DNA of 64,000 nucleotides from JAVVHH01 sp965276815 (GCA_965276815.1 CBDIBE010000007.1:62001-126000), one strand, 5' to 3'; numbered from the stretch's first letter, positions 53,409 through 62,599 are shown. Numbers and translations: made by a program. Notes: generated by a model not told the origin, from the sequence alone.

Positions 53409-54199
53409 GGCTTGGCACTCCCTTTCCGCTCGATAACCGTCCCGCTCTCGGCATGATGGGCGAGCAGGAAGCCGATGGGATGGCGCTGCTCCTCCGCGAT
53501 ATGCCCGAGCAGCCCGGCGGTACGGGCGAGCAGCGGAATCGCGTTGATCATGGTCGCGGGCAGGTTGAGATCCATCAGGACGGCGGCGAGCGGGGCGGAC
53601 AGGTTCATTGGCAAGGGTTTGCGCCAAAGCTCCTGGGCAACCGGGCGGAACTTCTGGATCAGGCGCAGGTGACGGCCGGCGACGCCACGCTGTTCGGCGA
53701 GGGCGACGACGCGTTCGGCGCGGGGATCGACTGGATGGTGGAGCGGATGGCCGAAGCCTGGCAGTTTGCGCCCGCTCTCGAAATAAGCGCGCGCGATTTC
53801 TGCGACCGCCGCGTCCTCGTCCAGGCCGCCTTCGATGCGAGCGATGGTCTCGTTCAGGAGGGCGCCGCAGAGCTCGGCCGTACCCAGCACGACTGTTCCG
53901 GCGCCGAGGATGCCGGCGGCCACGGCCGCCTGAAGCGCGTTCGGCGCCGCCGCGAGCGTCATGCGCGCGGCTTGCGCGGTCGGGGTCAGGCCGTGCTCGG
54001 CAATGGCGACCAGGAGCACGTCAAGGAAGAAGCCTTGATCCGCGGTTGGGCGCTGGCCGGTCAGCAGCAGGAAAAAGAACTCGGTGAACGAGACGCGGCC
54101 CATAAGGTCCTGGCAGAGATCCTCACCCCAGATCTCGATGCGGTCTTTGTCGGCCCAGCAAATCGCGGTCCGTGCCTCTTGCAGCTTTCCGATGAGCAT
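53405..54199 (-). CDS. Citryl-CoA lyase / citrate-synthase-like protein
   Basis: A 264-aa protein. The citrate synthase His/Asp motif is visible as GFGHPLHHPVDPRAERV, and PLPMNLSAPLAAVLMDLNLP and ARTAGLLGHIAEEQ are also family segments. It is about 170 aa shorter than true citrate synthases, as citryl-CoA lyases and methylcitrate-like small proteins are. It should cleave or form a C-C bond in a citryl- or malyl-type CoA ester. It is the first gene of the eleven-gene operon, divergent from a GntR regulator. Confidence 0.82.
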   Translation of the reverse strand: MLIGKLQEARTAICWADKDRIEIWGEDLCQDLMGRVSFTEFFFLLLTGQRPTADQGFFLDVLLVAIAEHGLTPTAQAARMTLAAAPNALQAAVAAGILGAGTVVLGTAELCGALLNETIARIEGGLDEDAAVAEIARAYFESGRKLPGFGHPLHHPVDPRAERVVALAEQRGVAGRHLRLIQKFRPVAQELWRKPLPMNLSAPLAAVLMDLNLPATMINAIPLLARTAGLLGHIAEEQRHPIGFLLAHHAESGTVIERKGSAKP

Positions 54200-54254
54200 T
54201 GTTTCCCCCTTTCAGAGGACGATAGAGCAGGGCCAGAGTGCATGCAATCCGGAT

Positions 54255-54295
54255 TGCCATGTTGTCGGTTAAGGGTAAAATGCCATATAGTCGGT
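54255..54295. promoter_or_regulatory. Tandem operator candidate for the GntR regulator
   Basis: TGCCATGTTGTCGGT (54255-54269) and TGCCATATAGTCGGT (54281-54295) are direct repeats agreeing at 13 of 15 positions, 26 bp apart start to start. They lie in the control region shared by the operon start (54199) and the GntR gene (54371). A spacing of 26 bp places the copies on roughly the same face of the helix. Confidence 0.5.
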
Positions 54296-54370
54296 GATAA
54301 CGGATGCTGCGGGGGGATTCTTGAGGTCATTCCGTTATAGAATTGCATCCACACTAGCCGAGAGGGAGCG

Positions 54371-55048
54371 GTGGCCGCATCTGAGCAAAAGGCATATGAG
54401 GCGATCCGCGGCGGCATCTCGGCCGGGCTGTATCCGAGCGGGCGGCATTTGCGGGCCGGACATCTGGCGGCGCAGCTCGGCATTAGCCGTACGCCGGTTC
54501 GCGAAGCGTTGCGCCGGCTGCATGCGGAGGGGCTCGTCGAATTCTTCGCCCATCGCGGCGCCTTCGTCGCCGGGCGCTCGCCGCGCGACGTCGATGAGGT
54601 GTTCGATCTGCGAGTGGTGCTCGAGAGCTATGCCGCCGAGGTTTCGGCGCAGCGTCTGACCGAGGCCCAGATCGCCCAACTCGCAGGCTGGACCAATGAC
54701 ATGGAACGCAGCGCCGCGAGACCCCGGCGCGATACATTGGGGCTGACCTCCGCCAACGACTCGTTCCACTCCGCCATCATCAGCTCGGCCGCCAATCAGC
54801 GATTATCGGCTATGATCGCCAGCGTCATCGAGATGAGCTGGGTCGCGAGAACCTTCAGCATCTACTCGGATGCCGACCTCGCGGCGAGCATCAACCACCA
54901 TCGCGAAATGATCAAAGCGTTCTCGGTCCGTGACGGAGTGTGGGCGGCCGCGCTCATGCGGAGTCATATCCGGGCGGCTTACCACGTGTTCGCGGCGTCT
55001 TTGATCGCGCCAAAAGTCTCAGAGCCCGGGCTAGAAATCGGAACGTAG
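54371..55048 (+). CDS. GntR/FCD-family transcriptional regulator
   Basis: A 225-aa regulator. The N-terminal winged helix reads LAAQLGISRTPVREALRRLHAEGLVE, followed by a FCD ligand domain with metal-ligand residues in NDSFHSAII, INHHREMI and RSHIRAAYH. FCD proteins sense carboxylic acids or metabolites. The start is GTG at 54371 with GAGGGAG upstream. It is divergent from the catabolic operon and likely represses it. Confidence 0.9.
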   Translation: MAASEQKAYEAIRGGISAGLYPSGRHLRAGHLAAQLGISRTPVREALRRLHAEGLVEFFAHRGAFVAGRSPRDVDEVFDLRVVLESYAAEVSAQRLTEAQIAQLAGWTNDMERSAARPRRDTLGLTSANDSFHSAIISSAANQRLSAMIASVIEMSWVARTFSIYSDADLAASINHHREMIKAFSVRDGVWAAALMRSHIRAAYHVFAASLIAPKVSEPGLEIGT

Positions 55049-55160
55049 CCCGCATCAGGGTTTATGCGGCCGTGCTTGTCTGCGCATATAGGCAGCGACC
55101 GTCCGTTGCCGGTCTCCGCGCCCCAAGCAGTGGGCGCCCCAAGCCGTGTGAGAGCCCCCG

Positions 55161-56102
55161 ATGACCGAACTGCCTACGACAATCTCTGCCGCCGCGCTGC
55201 ATGCCTGGATCGTCGATCTCCTCGTCGGCGAGCGGATGCCGGCGGAGCATGCAACCCTCGTCGCGGACGCGCTCGTGGATGCCAATCTGCGTGGCATCGA
55301 CGCACAGGGCGTCGTGCAACTGAGGAGCTACGTCGCGCTCGCGCAAAGCGGCGGGCTGCAGGTCAAGCCCAAAATCCGGATCGACTTCAACGGCAGCATG
55401 ATGATCGTGCAAGCTGATCGCGGCTTCGGCCAGGTCGTCGGCACGCTTGCGATCGATCGGGCGATCGCGGTCGCCGACCAGCAAGGATTTGCCGTCGGTA
55501 CGATCCGCGATGTGGGCCAGCTCGGGGCGCTTGGCTACTTCACGCGCCGTGCCGCCGGGGCGGGCTTGGCGGCGATGCTGTTCCAGAACGGTCCGCCGCT
55601 GATCGACCTGCCTGGCTCGACGGACCGGGCAATCGGCGACAATCCGCTTGCTTTCGCGGCGCCCGTGCTCGGGCGCGCGCCTATCGTGTTCGACATGGCG
55701 GCAAGCGAGGCGCTCGATCGGGCCGGCGTACCGGCGCAGGATCCGGGTGCAGCCTTGAACGGGATCACGTTGCCGGTCGGCGGCGGGATCGGTCTCGCGA
55801 TGATGGTGCAGTGCTTCGCCGGCAGCCTCAGCGGCGCGGTGCCAGTGCGGGAAGAAGGAATTTGCGGCGCCTTTTTCATGCTGATGAACCCGGCGATGAT
55901 GATCGGCACGGAGGCGTTCGCCGCAGATATGAAAGCGTGGGTAGACCACTATGCACGCTCTACGCCGGGAGGCCGGGTACCGGGCGATCGCGCCGACGAC
56001 TGTCATGCCGAGCGCCTGGCCGCTGGTATCCCGCTATCTCCGGCGCTCGCCGCGCAATTGCGTGAGGACGGCGCTAATGCCGGCGTGCCGTTGCCTGACT
56101 GA
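55161..56102 (+). CDS. Ldh-family (malate/L-lactate/sulfolactate dehydrogenase) oxidoreductase, slightly shortened
   Basis: A 313-aa NAD(P)-dependent dehydrogenase of the YlbC/ComC family. Conserved parts include LRGIDAQGVVQLRSYV, VGTIRDVGQLGALGYF, GDNPLAFAAPVLGRAPIVFDMAASEA and LPVGGGIGLAMMVQ. Family members are near 330-350 aa; a stretch of about 20 residues after FDMAASEA (normally ARGKI...G..IP.GWA) is missing here. That region helps shape the active site, so activity may be altered. It follows the GntR gene. Confidence 0.75.
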   Translation: MTELPTTISAAALHAWIVDLLVGERMPAEHATLVADALVDANLRGIDAQGVVQLRSYVALAQSGGLQVKPKIRIDFNGSMMIVQADRGFGQVVGTLAIDRAIAVADQQGFAVGTIRDVGQLGALGYFTRRAAGAGLAAMLFQNGPPLIDLPGSTDRAIGDNPLAFAAPVLGRAPIVFDMAASEALDRAGVPAQDPGAALNGITLPVGGGIGLAMMVQCFAGSLSGAVPVREEGICGAFFMLMNPAMMIGTEAFAADMKAWVDHYARSTPGGRVPGDRADDCHAERLAAGIPLSPALAAQLREDGANAGVPLPD

Positions 56103-56164
56103 GCACAACCAGCGCCGGGGAGCCCGCTAGGCAAGTTTGCCGCGGGCCCCCCGGCGACCGGTTG

Positions 56165-56992
56165 CTACTGCACGAGGCGAGGCGGGCCGGTGTCGGCGCC
56201 TGACGGGTCGAGCCCGAAGGACGACAAGAACTTCGCGATCGAGCCGTCCTTGTGCAGTGCCTGAAGATCCGCATCGAGTGCCGCGCCCAGCGAGGCATTG
56301 GACTTCGTGTAGAGCAGGTTGGCCTGGGCCGCCTCCGCGGAGGCGCGCACCCGCGGATCCGGCTCGGCCACCTTGATGATGATGCCCTTGTAGCCGCCGT
56401 GCTTCTGCGCATAGGCGCCGGTGCCGTAGCTATCCGCGCCGATCTCGATCCGCCCATTCTCCAGGTCCTGCGCCAGCGCCACCGGGTTCGGATAAAGGTG
56501 CAGCTTAGACCCCAGCAGCTTCTGCATGTCGGTGACCCAAAGGAAGCCCGACACCGTACCAACCTCCTTGCCGACCATAGCCGCCACCGTCGACGCGCCG
56601 GCCTTCGAATAGATGCCCATCTGGTCGAGATAGGTCGGGTAGGACAGGCCGAGCACCTTCGCCCGCTCGGAGGTGCGGTACCAGTCGCCGCCGGCGATGT
56701 CCGCCTTGCCGCTGATGACGTATTGGATGGTCGCGGCCGGGTCGACCACGAGCGTGGTCAGTGTCAAGCACTCGGTCTTGGCGATGCTCTGCAGGATGTC
56801 GCCATCCACGCCGCCGGTCTCGCCGCCGGTGGTCACGGCAAAGGGCGGATACTCGTAGATCGCGACGGTGAGCTTGCCTGGGCTCACTAGCGAATCGATT
56901 TTATGCGCGGGCGTGCATGGCTGGGCGCGCGCGGTGCCGGTTGCGGCGACGGCCAGGCAGGCGAGTGCGGCGGCGTGGAAAGCGAACCTCAT
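56165..56992 (-). CDS. Polar amino-acid ABC transporter substrate-binding protein
   Basis: A 275-aa SBP_bac_3 protein with a signal peptide (MRFAFHAAALACLAVAATGTARA). Features of the family are LTVAIYEYPPFA, GGVDGDILQSIAKTECL, ISGKADIAGGDWYRTSERA and the late FLSSFGLDP. It captures an amino acid or related ligand. It is the last gene of a minus-strand transporter operon, 36 bp after the second permease. Confidence 0.87.
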   Translation of the reverse strand: MRFAFHAAALACLAVAATGTARAQPCTPAHKIDSLVSPGKLTVAIYEYPPFAVTTGGETGGVDGDILQSIAKTECLTLTTLVVDPAATIQYVISGKADIAGGDWYRTSERAKVLGLSYPTYLDQMGIYSKAGASTVAAMVGKEVGTVSGFLWVTDMQKLLGSKLHLYPNPVALAQDLENGRIEIGADSYGTGAYAQKHGGYKGIIIKVAEPDPRVRASAEAAQANLLYTKSNASLGAALDADLQALHKDGSIAKFLSSFGLDPSGADTGPPRLVQ

Positions 56993-57028
56993 AAGGACGT
57001 CCTTTCGATGTTGAAGGAAGCGCGGGCA

Positions 57029-57688
57029 TCACGCGGTGTGACGGCCCAGGCGCCGCTCGAGGCGGGAAACCAGGAACGTGGCCGGGATGCAGACGGTGGC
57101 GAACATCAGCGCGGTAAGCAAGAAGATCGGCAGATACTCGAAGGTATTCGACCCGATGATGTAAGCCTGGCTCACGATTTCGGGCAGGGCGATGGTGAAG
57201 CAGAGCGAACTCGCCTGCAACATGATGATGGAAAAGCCGAGCAGCGCCGGGACCGCCACCCGCAGTCCTTGCGGCAGGATCACGTAGCGCAGCGTGTCGA
57301 CGCGATTCAGCCCAATGACCTGCGCGGCCTCGTGCTGGCCGTGCGGGACCGCCTCGAGGCCGGCCCGGATGATCTCGCTGGTATAGGCGCCGGTGCACCA
57401 GGCCATTGCGAAGGTGGCGGCCGTGAAGGAGGTGAGCGTCAGCCCGGCCGTCGGGAAGCCGAAATACGCGAACTGCAGCAGGATCAGCACCGGCGTACCG
57501 CGCCCGATCTCGACGACGAAGAGACAGAGCCAGCGCAGCCACGCCGACTTCGACTGCACGCCGAGCGCCAGCAACAACCCGAGCGGGATGCCGAGGACCA
57601 GGCATGCCGCGGTCACCTCCAGGCTGATCTCGAATCCGTCGAGCATGACCGGGAACCAATCGCCCCAGAATTGCAGGAGGTCGCTCAC
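57029..57688 (-). CDS. Polar amino-acid ABC permease
   Basis: A 219-aa permease of the HisM/GltK type: LEVTAACLVLGIPLGLLLALG, the EIGRGTPVLILLQFAYFG segment, and the EAA loop EAVPHGQHEAAQVIGLNRVDTLRYVILPQG. The start is GTG at 57688, overlapping the stop of the upstream permease (GTGA). The longer open frame upstream is only an extension across that gene. Confidence 0.87.
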   Translation of the reverse strand: MSDLLQFWGDWFPVMLDGFEISLEVTAACLVLGIPLGLLLALGVQSKSAWLRWLCLFVVEIGRGTPVLILLQFAYFGFPTAGLTLTSFTAATFAMAWCTGAYTSEIIRAGLEAVPHGQHEAAQVIGLNRVDTLRYVILPQGLRVAVPALLGFSIIMLQASSLCFTIALPEIVSQAYIIGSNTFEYLPIFLLTALMFATVCIPATFLVSRLERRLGRHTA

Positions 57689-58332
57689 CTTGCCACCCGG
57701 GCGCGCAGGCGAAGGTCGGTCCAGCGCGCGAACGCGGCGACCGGAATGCTGATGACGATATAAAGCACGCCGGCGGCCGCATACACGTCCAGGCCGCGGA
57801 AGGTCTCCTGCGACAAATGGTACGCTTGATAGGCAATGTCGTGCACGCCGATCGCCGAGGCGACCGCGGTGTCCTTCATCAGCCCGATCACGTAGGTAGT
57901 GGCAGAGGGCAATGCGATCCGCAGCAATTGCGGACCGAGCACGTCGAGGAAACGATGCCGCGCCGTCAGGTTGAGGACGTGCGAGGCCTCCCACTGCCCC
58001 GGATGGATGGCTGCGAACGAACCGCGATAGATCTCGGCCATGTTGGCGGCCGTGATCAGCCCGAGGCCGATCGCTGCCGAGGTGAACGGATCGAGTGGAA
58101 TATAGCTCGATCCGACGCCGAAGAAGATCAGGAACAGCCAGACGATCGGCGGGATCGCCCGGAAGACCACAATCAGGCTCGCGGCCAAGAACGCCACCGC
58201 CGGGTTCCGCGACATGCGCATCCCGCACAGCGGCAAGCCCAACGTTGCGCCGATCACGAACGCGATAAGCGTCAGCACAATGGTGAACGGAATCCCGACC
58301 AGGACGGTCGAGAGGTCCGTGAGCAGCATCAC
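57685..58332 (-). CDS. Polar amino-acid ABC permease
   Basis: A 215-aa permease: IPFTIVLTLIAFVIGATLGLPL, IVVFRAIPPIVWLFLIFFGVG, and the EAA loop AAIHPGQWEASHVLNLTARHRFLDVLGPQ. It forms a heterodimer with the next permease. Its start overlaps the stop of the ATPase gene by 4 bp, and its stop overlaps the second permease. Confidence 0.88.
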   Translation of the reverse strand: MMLLTDLSTVLVGIPFTIVLTLIAFVIGATLGLPLCGMRMSRNPAVAFLAASLIVVFRAIPPIVWLFLIFFGVGSSYIPLDPFTSAAIGLGLITAANMAEIYRGSFAAIHPGQWEASHVLNLTARHRFLDVLGPQLLRIALPSATTYVIGLMKDTAVASAIGVHDIAYQAYHLSQETFRGLDVYAAAGVLYIVISIPVAAFARWTDLRLRARVAR

Positions 58333-59126
58333 CGGTCCTTCACCGCGCTCAGGAACCGCTGGGCCCGCGCGCTCTGCGGGTCGCGCATCACCTCGCCGCT
58401 GGGCCCCTCCTCGACGATCTTGCCGTCCGCCATCACCAGCACGCGGTTCGACACGTTCTCCGCGAAGTGCATCTCGTGCGTGACGACGATCATGGTCATG
58501 CCGCCCTCGGCCAGCTCGCGCATCACCGCCAGCACCTCGAGCCCGAGTTCCGGGTCGAGCGCCGAGGTCGGCTCGTCGAACAGCATCACCTGCGGTTCGA
58601 GGGCGAGGGCCCGGGCAATGGCGATGCGCTGCTGCTGCCCGCCGGAGCAGCGGGACGGGTATTGATTGCCCTTGTCGGCGAGTCCCACTCGCTTGAGGAG
58701 CTGCATGGCGACCGTCTCGGCCTCCTCGCGGCTGCGCCCCATCGTGCGTTCCTGCGCCAGGCAGATGTTGCGCATGACGGTCAAGTGCGGGAACAGGTTG
58801 AACGATTGGAACACCATGCCCACGGCCCGGCGGAGTTGGACCAGGTCCCGGCGCTGCATCGGCTTGCCCGCCTCCATGACCACCCCGGCCAGCGTCACCC
58901 GCCCGGCGGTGGGCTGCTCCAGCAGGTTCACGCAGCGCAGCAACGTGCTCTTGCCGGAGCCGCTGGGCCCGATAATCGCCATCACCTCCCCGGTTTCGAG
59001 CCGCAGGTTCACGTCGTCGAGGACGACGTGGTGCCCGTAAACCTTTCGGATCGCATCAAGCCGAACCAACTCGCGCCTTTCGGCCGCTTGCTGTCCCGCC
59101 GGATCTGCGCTCACCGTGACGCTCAT
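58329..59126 (-). CDS. Polar amino-acid ABC transporter ATP-binding protein
   Basis: A 265-aa ATPase of the GlnQ/HisP type: Walker A GPSGSGKST, signature CSGGQQQRIAIARAL, Walker B VMLFDEPTSALDPE and H-loop THEMHFA. An N-terminal extension of about 25 residues precedes the core. The ATG at 59126 is used (GGAGGGGAG directly upstream). It is the first gene of the operon ATPase, permease, permease, binding protein. Confidence 0.9.
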   Translation of the reverse strand: MSVTVSADPAGQQAAERRELVRLDAIRKVYGHHVVLDDVNLRLETGEVMAIIGPSGSGKSTLLRCVNLLEQPTAGRVTLAGVVMEAGKPMQRRDLVQLRRAVGMVFQSFNLFPHLTVMRNICLAQERTMGRSREEAETVAMQLLKRVGLADKGNQYPSRCSGGQQQRIAIARALALEPQVMLFDEPTSALDPELGLEVLAVMRELAEGGMTMIVVTHEMHFAENVSNRVLVMADGKIVEEGPSGEVMRDPQSARAQRFLSAVKDR

Positions 59127-59509
59127 CTCCCCTCCTCGACGCAAGCGGGCAGCGTCATTCGCCCATTCCCAGCCGCAAGTCAGAACCTGGATGGTTCAGC
59201 ACGGGCCAACAGCACGGGCCAACAGAGTGCAAGCCGCGTGCCAAAATGCAAGTAGGATGCCGCGGACCTCGGCTACGGCCATTCCGAGGCCGCAGCCATT
59301 CGGGTCCTTTTGAGCCAGCACCGCTTCGCCATTGACGGCCACACTCCCAACATTGCTCAAGTCGAGTTGCTTAAGCGTGCAAGCCGCCGCGGCACTTAGT
59401 TGCAAATACGAGCCGCAATAAGTCAGGCGTCTCGCGCAATTAGAATTTACTCGACTCTGAGACGCGCAAGAGGCAAGATTTGTTAACATAGAAACGACAA
59501 GATCTGAAG
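59127..59509. other. Intergenic region with a short tandem repeat
   Basis: No convincing gene. CAGCACGGGCCAA occurs twice in direct succession near 59196-59222. A minus-strand frame (59196-59489) has no family features and carries many Cys; I do not trust it. Confidence 0.4.
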
Positions 59510-59827
59510 ATGCCCGTTAGAAGCTCAAGCAAACCGTCGTTAGTAGAGGTCGAGAAAGCCGAAGTCTCAGAATACGTTGGCGCGCATGCGCCATTTGTAT
59601 ACTTTGAGAGAGCATCCTCATACGGCCATTTTGAGGGTATAATCAGAATTACGTTGGAGGCCCAGCGCGTCATTCCGCACCAGGATGGGAGTAGCGTGTC
59701 CCTGGAGAGGACAATTAACGCCCATCTTCGAATGACGCCTCGTGCGGCGCTTTCCTTGAAGGAAGCGATCGAGAAAGCGCTGTTTCTGATAGCCTCCGAC
59801 GAGGGCAAGACGCCGAGCCGCTCTTGA
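59510..59827 (+). CDS. Hypothetical 105-aa protein
   Basis: I do not recognise a named family. The sequence has a beta-rich start (SEYVGAHAPFVYFERAS, GHFEGIIRITLEAQRVI) and a C-terminal helix (RMTPRAALSLKEAIEKALFLI) of a type seen in small alphaproteobacterial proteins of unknown function. The surroundings are more AT-rich than the rest of the window. The ATG at 59510 follows GATCTGAAG. A strong hairpin lies 38 bp after its stop, supporting an independent transcript. Confidence 0.6.
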   Translation: MPVRSSSKPSLVEVEKAEVSEYVGAHAPFVYFERASSYGHFEGIIRITLEAQRVIPHQDGSSVSLERTINAHLRMTPRAALSLKEAIEKALFLIASDEGKTPSRS

Positions 59828-59865
59828 CGGGCAATCACCTTGCCGCAAGCGTCAGTCTCGGATCA

Positions 59866-59904
59866 CTAGACCGCCGCCGTGACTGTGTCAGGGCGGCGGT
59901 CTAG
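59866..59904 (+). terminator. Strong hairpin, probable terminator
   Basis: 13-bp perfect arms CTAGACCGCCGCC and GGCGGCGGTCTAG with a 13-nt loop. It is followed by CTATTT on the plus strand. It follows the 105-aa gene and could serve both strands. Confidence 0.65.
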
Positions 59905-60156
59905 CTATTTGGCTGACGAGCAACTTTGCCGCATGACTGGCATCGCTGTCGCGATTCCAGCGCCCCGCGTCTCCGGGGTTTGCGCCTTCATCGCCATGAT
60001 GTTGTCGACCGCCGCCCAGTCCGCATGTTCGAAGGTGCAGTAGCGGTAATAGTCTTTGGCTTCGCGCTGAGTTGGCCGGCAGGAGACGGCGCCGACAGTA
60101 TAAACCTCGATCTCCCTGCCCGGCCCAGGAATTCGGCCCGCGCACCAGGCAGACAT
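59905..60156 (-). pseudogene. Probable decayed gene of unknown family
   Basis: The frame ends in plausible protein sequence (IEVYTVGAVSCRPTQREAKDYYRYCTFEHADW). Upstream of 60120, protein-like segments change frame: TAGENVCLVRG, then LHTAKDQGALIRP. This looks like one gene with several frameshifts. No family is recognised. The ATG at 60156 lacks a ribosome site. Confidence 0.35.
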
Positions 60157-60575
60157 TCTCGCCCGCAGTGACCTCCGCCAGGGCGGATCAGCGCGCCCTG
60201 GTCCTTGGCGGTGTGGAGCCATCGTCCCCCCGAATGGGCCGCTTCGATGCGGCGTCCGCCTGAATTGCGTGCAGCCTAGACCGGCTCGGGCGGCTTGGCA
60301 AAGCAAGCGTCCCATGGCGGGAGCAGCCGTCCAAGAACAAAAACTTGCCAGCAGGTCGCTGCTTAATGCAGTCTCCGGGCTGGAACGAAACAAGAACAGA
60401 GTTGAAATACGTGGAGTTGCCTCAAGCAAGCGGGAGCTTTGCCGATCTGTGATGTCACTCCATAAAACCGGCTCGCGGTCCCGCTGTCAGCGCGGCGTTC
60501 CGCGGCAAACCGGCACAGTCTGTTCGACTGTTCGAAACGGTGCTCGCGGCAAACTCGGCCGTAGAGGATTAACCG
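60157..60575. other. Intergenic region before the 60.6-64 kb gene group
   Basis: It contains further traces of the decayed minus-strand gene (to about 60260). After that I see no gene. A ribosome site AGAGGA precedes the ATG at 60576. Confidence 0.4.
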
Positions 60576-61082
60576 ATGCCGGGTAGCAATTTCTCCATCA
60601 TCAATGGCGCGGACGGGGTCACAAAAATCCCGGTATCGACGCCGGCTAATGATAGCGCCGGCAACACGGTGGTCGCGCACATGGCGATGATCAACGTGAG
60701 TGGCGTGGCGACGCCGGTGAGCGCGGCCAACCCGGCGCCGGTGAGCATCACCAATCTCCCGTCCAGCCCGACTTTCCCCGTCACGAGCGTCCCTGCCAGT
60801 TCTCTGGTGGCCAAGGCGGGACCAGGTAGCCTCTACGGCGCGACGGCGACCAGCACGGCCGGCGGCTATCTCCTCGTGCTCGACGCGGCAGTGATCCCTT
60901 CGTCCGGCGCCCCCGTCACTCCCAAGCACGTCGTCGCCGTGGGGGCGGGCGGCACGTCGGGAATCGCAATGCCGTTCGGCGTGAGCGAGCCGTTCGTCAA
61001 CGGCATCGTGCTGCTGTTTTCGACCGCCCCATTCTCCTACGCGCCCTCGGCCACTGCCTTCCTGTCGGGGATTGTCCAATGA
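60576..61082 (+). CDS. Hypothetical 168-aa protein, phage-structural-like
   Basis: A Ser/Thr/Ala/Pro/Gly-rich beta protein without charged clusters or signal peptide (MPGSNFSIINGADGVTKIPVS, then NTVVAHMAMINVSG and SSGAPVTPKHVVAVGAGG). Its composition and its position in front of two exported proteins resemble phage tail or decoration proteins, but I can assign no family. The start at 60576 has AGAGGA 7 nt upstream. Its stop overlaps the next gene by 4 bp. Confidence 0.6.
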   Translation: MPGSNFSIINGADGVTKIPVSTPANDSAGNTVVAHMAMINVSGVATPVSAANPAPVSITNLPSSPTFPVTSVPASSLVAKAGPGSLYGATATSTAGGYLLVLDAAVIPSSGAPVTPKHVVAVGAGGTSGIAMPFGVSEPFVNGIVLLFSTAPFSYAPSATAFLSGIVQ

Positions 61083-62599
61083 TGCGTAAGCTTTTGATTA
61101 TCCTCGCTCTTGGTGCCTTCGCTTCCCTGCCGGCCCGCGCACAAATCATCGGCGGCTCCGCTTCCGGCAACTCCCTGGGCAGCACGGCAGACAGTGCGGC
61201 GACCGACGGCACAAGCGCATGGAGTGTCGTTTCGCTCCTAAAAGGTCTTTACGCGCAAGAGGCCACCGGGCTGAACGCACTCGGGATCGCCAATGGGACG
61301 GGATCGCCCCCAAGCTACGCGCAGGCGATTGGCGGGATCTACCGCGCCGTCCCGCCGACGCTCGCCGATGGGGCGTATCAGGCCGCCCGGCTGAACTCGA
61401 CGGGCGCGCTGGTCATGTCGATCGATGGGTCGAGCAATCCATCATCCGGCGGTGGTGGCGGTTACACGTCAGGGCTGCAGGTCTTCGAGGCCGACCAGCA
61501 ATCCTTCTCCTGCTCGGTCACGACCACGACGGCGAACACCACCGCCAGCGTGGCGCCAGCCAGTTGCACCAGCGCAGCAACCGGCGCTCCGGTCGCCTGG
61601 TCAAGCTCGATCTCGACGGCGAATGGCGTGATCGACACGCTGGGCTACTGCAGCGCCAGCTTGGTATTCCTCAACACCCTGCCCAGCACCAGCGCCGTAT
61701 TCCGCGTGTCGGAAGGGCCGGACGGCTCGACTTTCGCCAACTACGCTTCCGGCCACCAGGAAACCTCCAATGCCGGCTACGTGCAACCAGCAACGTTCCA
61801 ATGGAACGGGATCAGCGGCGGCGTGACGCTGAACTACGCCTATCTGATCTCCTGGAGCCAGCGATACATCCAGATCGGCGCGTATAGCTCGAACGGCACC
61901 TCGGGCGGCACGCTGAACGTCACGGTGACATTGCGCAAGAATTGCCAGCCCAGAGGCATCGGCCCGGCCTCGGCCGCGGAAGGCTCCGTTCTCGTCAACG
62001 GCAATGCCGGCGCTTACAGCCAGTTGCCAGGCAACCCGGCGATGCAGATGGTCGACCATTGGGGCCAAATGTGGGTGCGGACCGATAGCCGGGCCCCAAC
62101 CTACGCGTGGTCCGGTTCCGTCACCCCGATTTCCGGTCTCACGCTCACCCTGCCCGGCAATGCTGTAACCACCAGTCTGGTCGAGGTGGCCAAGGTTCGG
62201 CTGACATGCTCGGCGACCTCGGCGGCCCTGGTGGACGTCAACTTGGTGCAGTACCACGCGCCGCCAAGCGGCGGGACGGTGGCAGGCACGTTCAACGGCA
62301 CGCCGATGGACACGTATCTCTACAGCGGCAACCTGGAGACAGCGATTTCCGCCATTACGACCTATTCGGCGTCTCCTACCGTGGGCACCTCATACCCCAT
62401 CGCGTCGCAGCAGATCTTTGTTCCAGCGTCCGGCAGCCCAAGCGGGCCGCCCACCGTATTCGATTGGACGTTTGGGACCGAGAACACCAAGCCGCTGATC
62501 CTGCGCAGTGCCGCTTATGTACTAGGGCTCACCTTCAACACAGTGCCCTCCGGGATCGCATGCGCCATAACGATCGTCTGGAAGGAGACGCTGACCTGA
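61079..62599 (+). CDS. Hypothetical secreted 506-aa beta-rich protein
   Basis: A signal peptide (MMRKLLIILALGAFASLPARA-Q) is followed by a long Ser/Thr/Gly-rich beta region with few charged residues. A GSSNPSSGGGGGYTSG linker lies at about residue 120-130. The C-terminal half repeats patterns such as LTLTLPGNAVTTSLVEVAKV. The first part echoes the preceding gene (ALVMSIDGSSN). No catalytic motifs are seen. Co-translation with both neighbours (4-bp overlap in front, TGATG behind) suggests a surface structure made with them. Confidence 0.6.
   Translation: MMRKLLIILALGAFASLPARAQIIGGSASGNSLGSTADSAATDGTSAWSVVSLLKGLYAQEATGLNALGIANGTGSPPSYAQAIGGIYRAVPPTLADGAYQAARLNSTGALVMSIDGSSNPSSGGGGGYTSGLQVFEADQQSFSCSVTTTTANTTASVAPASCTSAATGAPVAWSSSISTANGVIDTLGYCSASLVFLNTLPSTSAVFRVSEGPDGSTFANYASGHQETSNAGYVQPATFQWNGISGGVTLNYAYLISWSQRYIQIGAYSSNGTSGGTLNVTVTLRKNCQPRGIGPASAAEGSVLVNGNAGAYSQLPGNPAMQMVDHWGQMWVRTDSRAPTYAWSGSVTPISGLTLTLPGNAVTTSLVEVAKVRLTCSATSAALVDVNLVQYHAPPSGGTVAGTFNGTPMDTYLYSGNLETAISAITTYSASPTVGTSYPIASQQIFVPASGSPSGPPTVFDWTFGTENTKPLILRSAAYVLGLTFNTVPSGIACAITIVWKETLT

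Noticed and set aside
53409..53627. Upstream extension of the PaaK-like gene to 53627
   Set aside because: The extension is Arg/Pro/Ala-rich, overlaps the citryl-CoA lyase-like gene, and the ATG at 53408 gives the family's normal N-terminus and a 4-bp overlap.
59196..59489. 97-codon minus-strand frame
   Set aside because: No ribosome site or family features, and it runs through a short tandem repeat.
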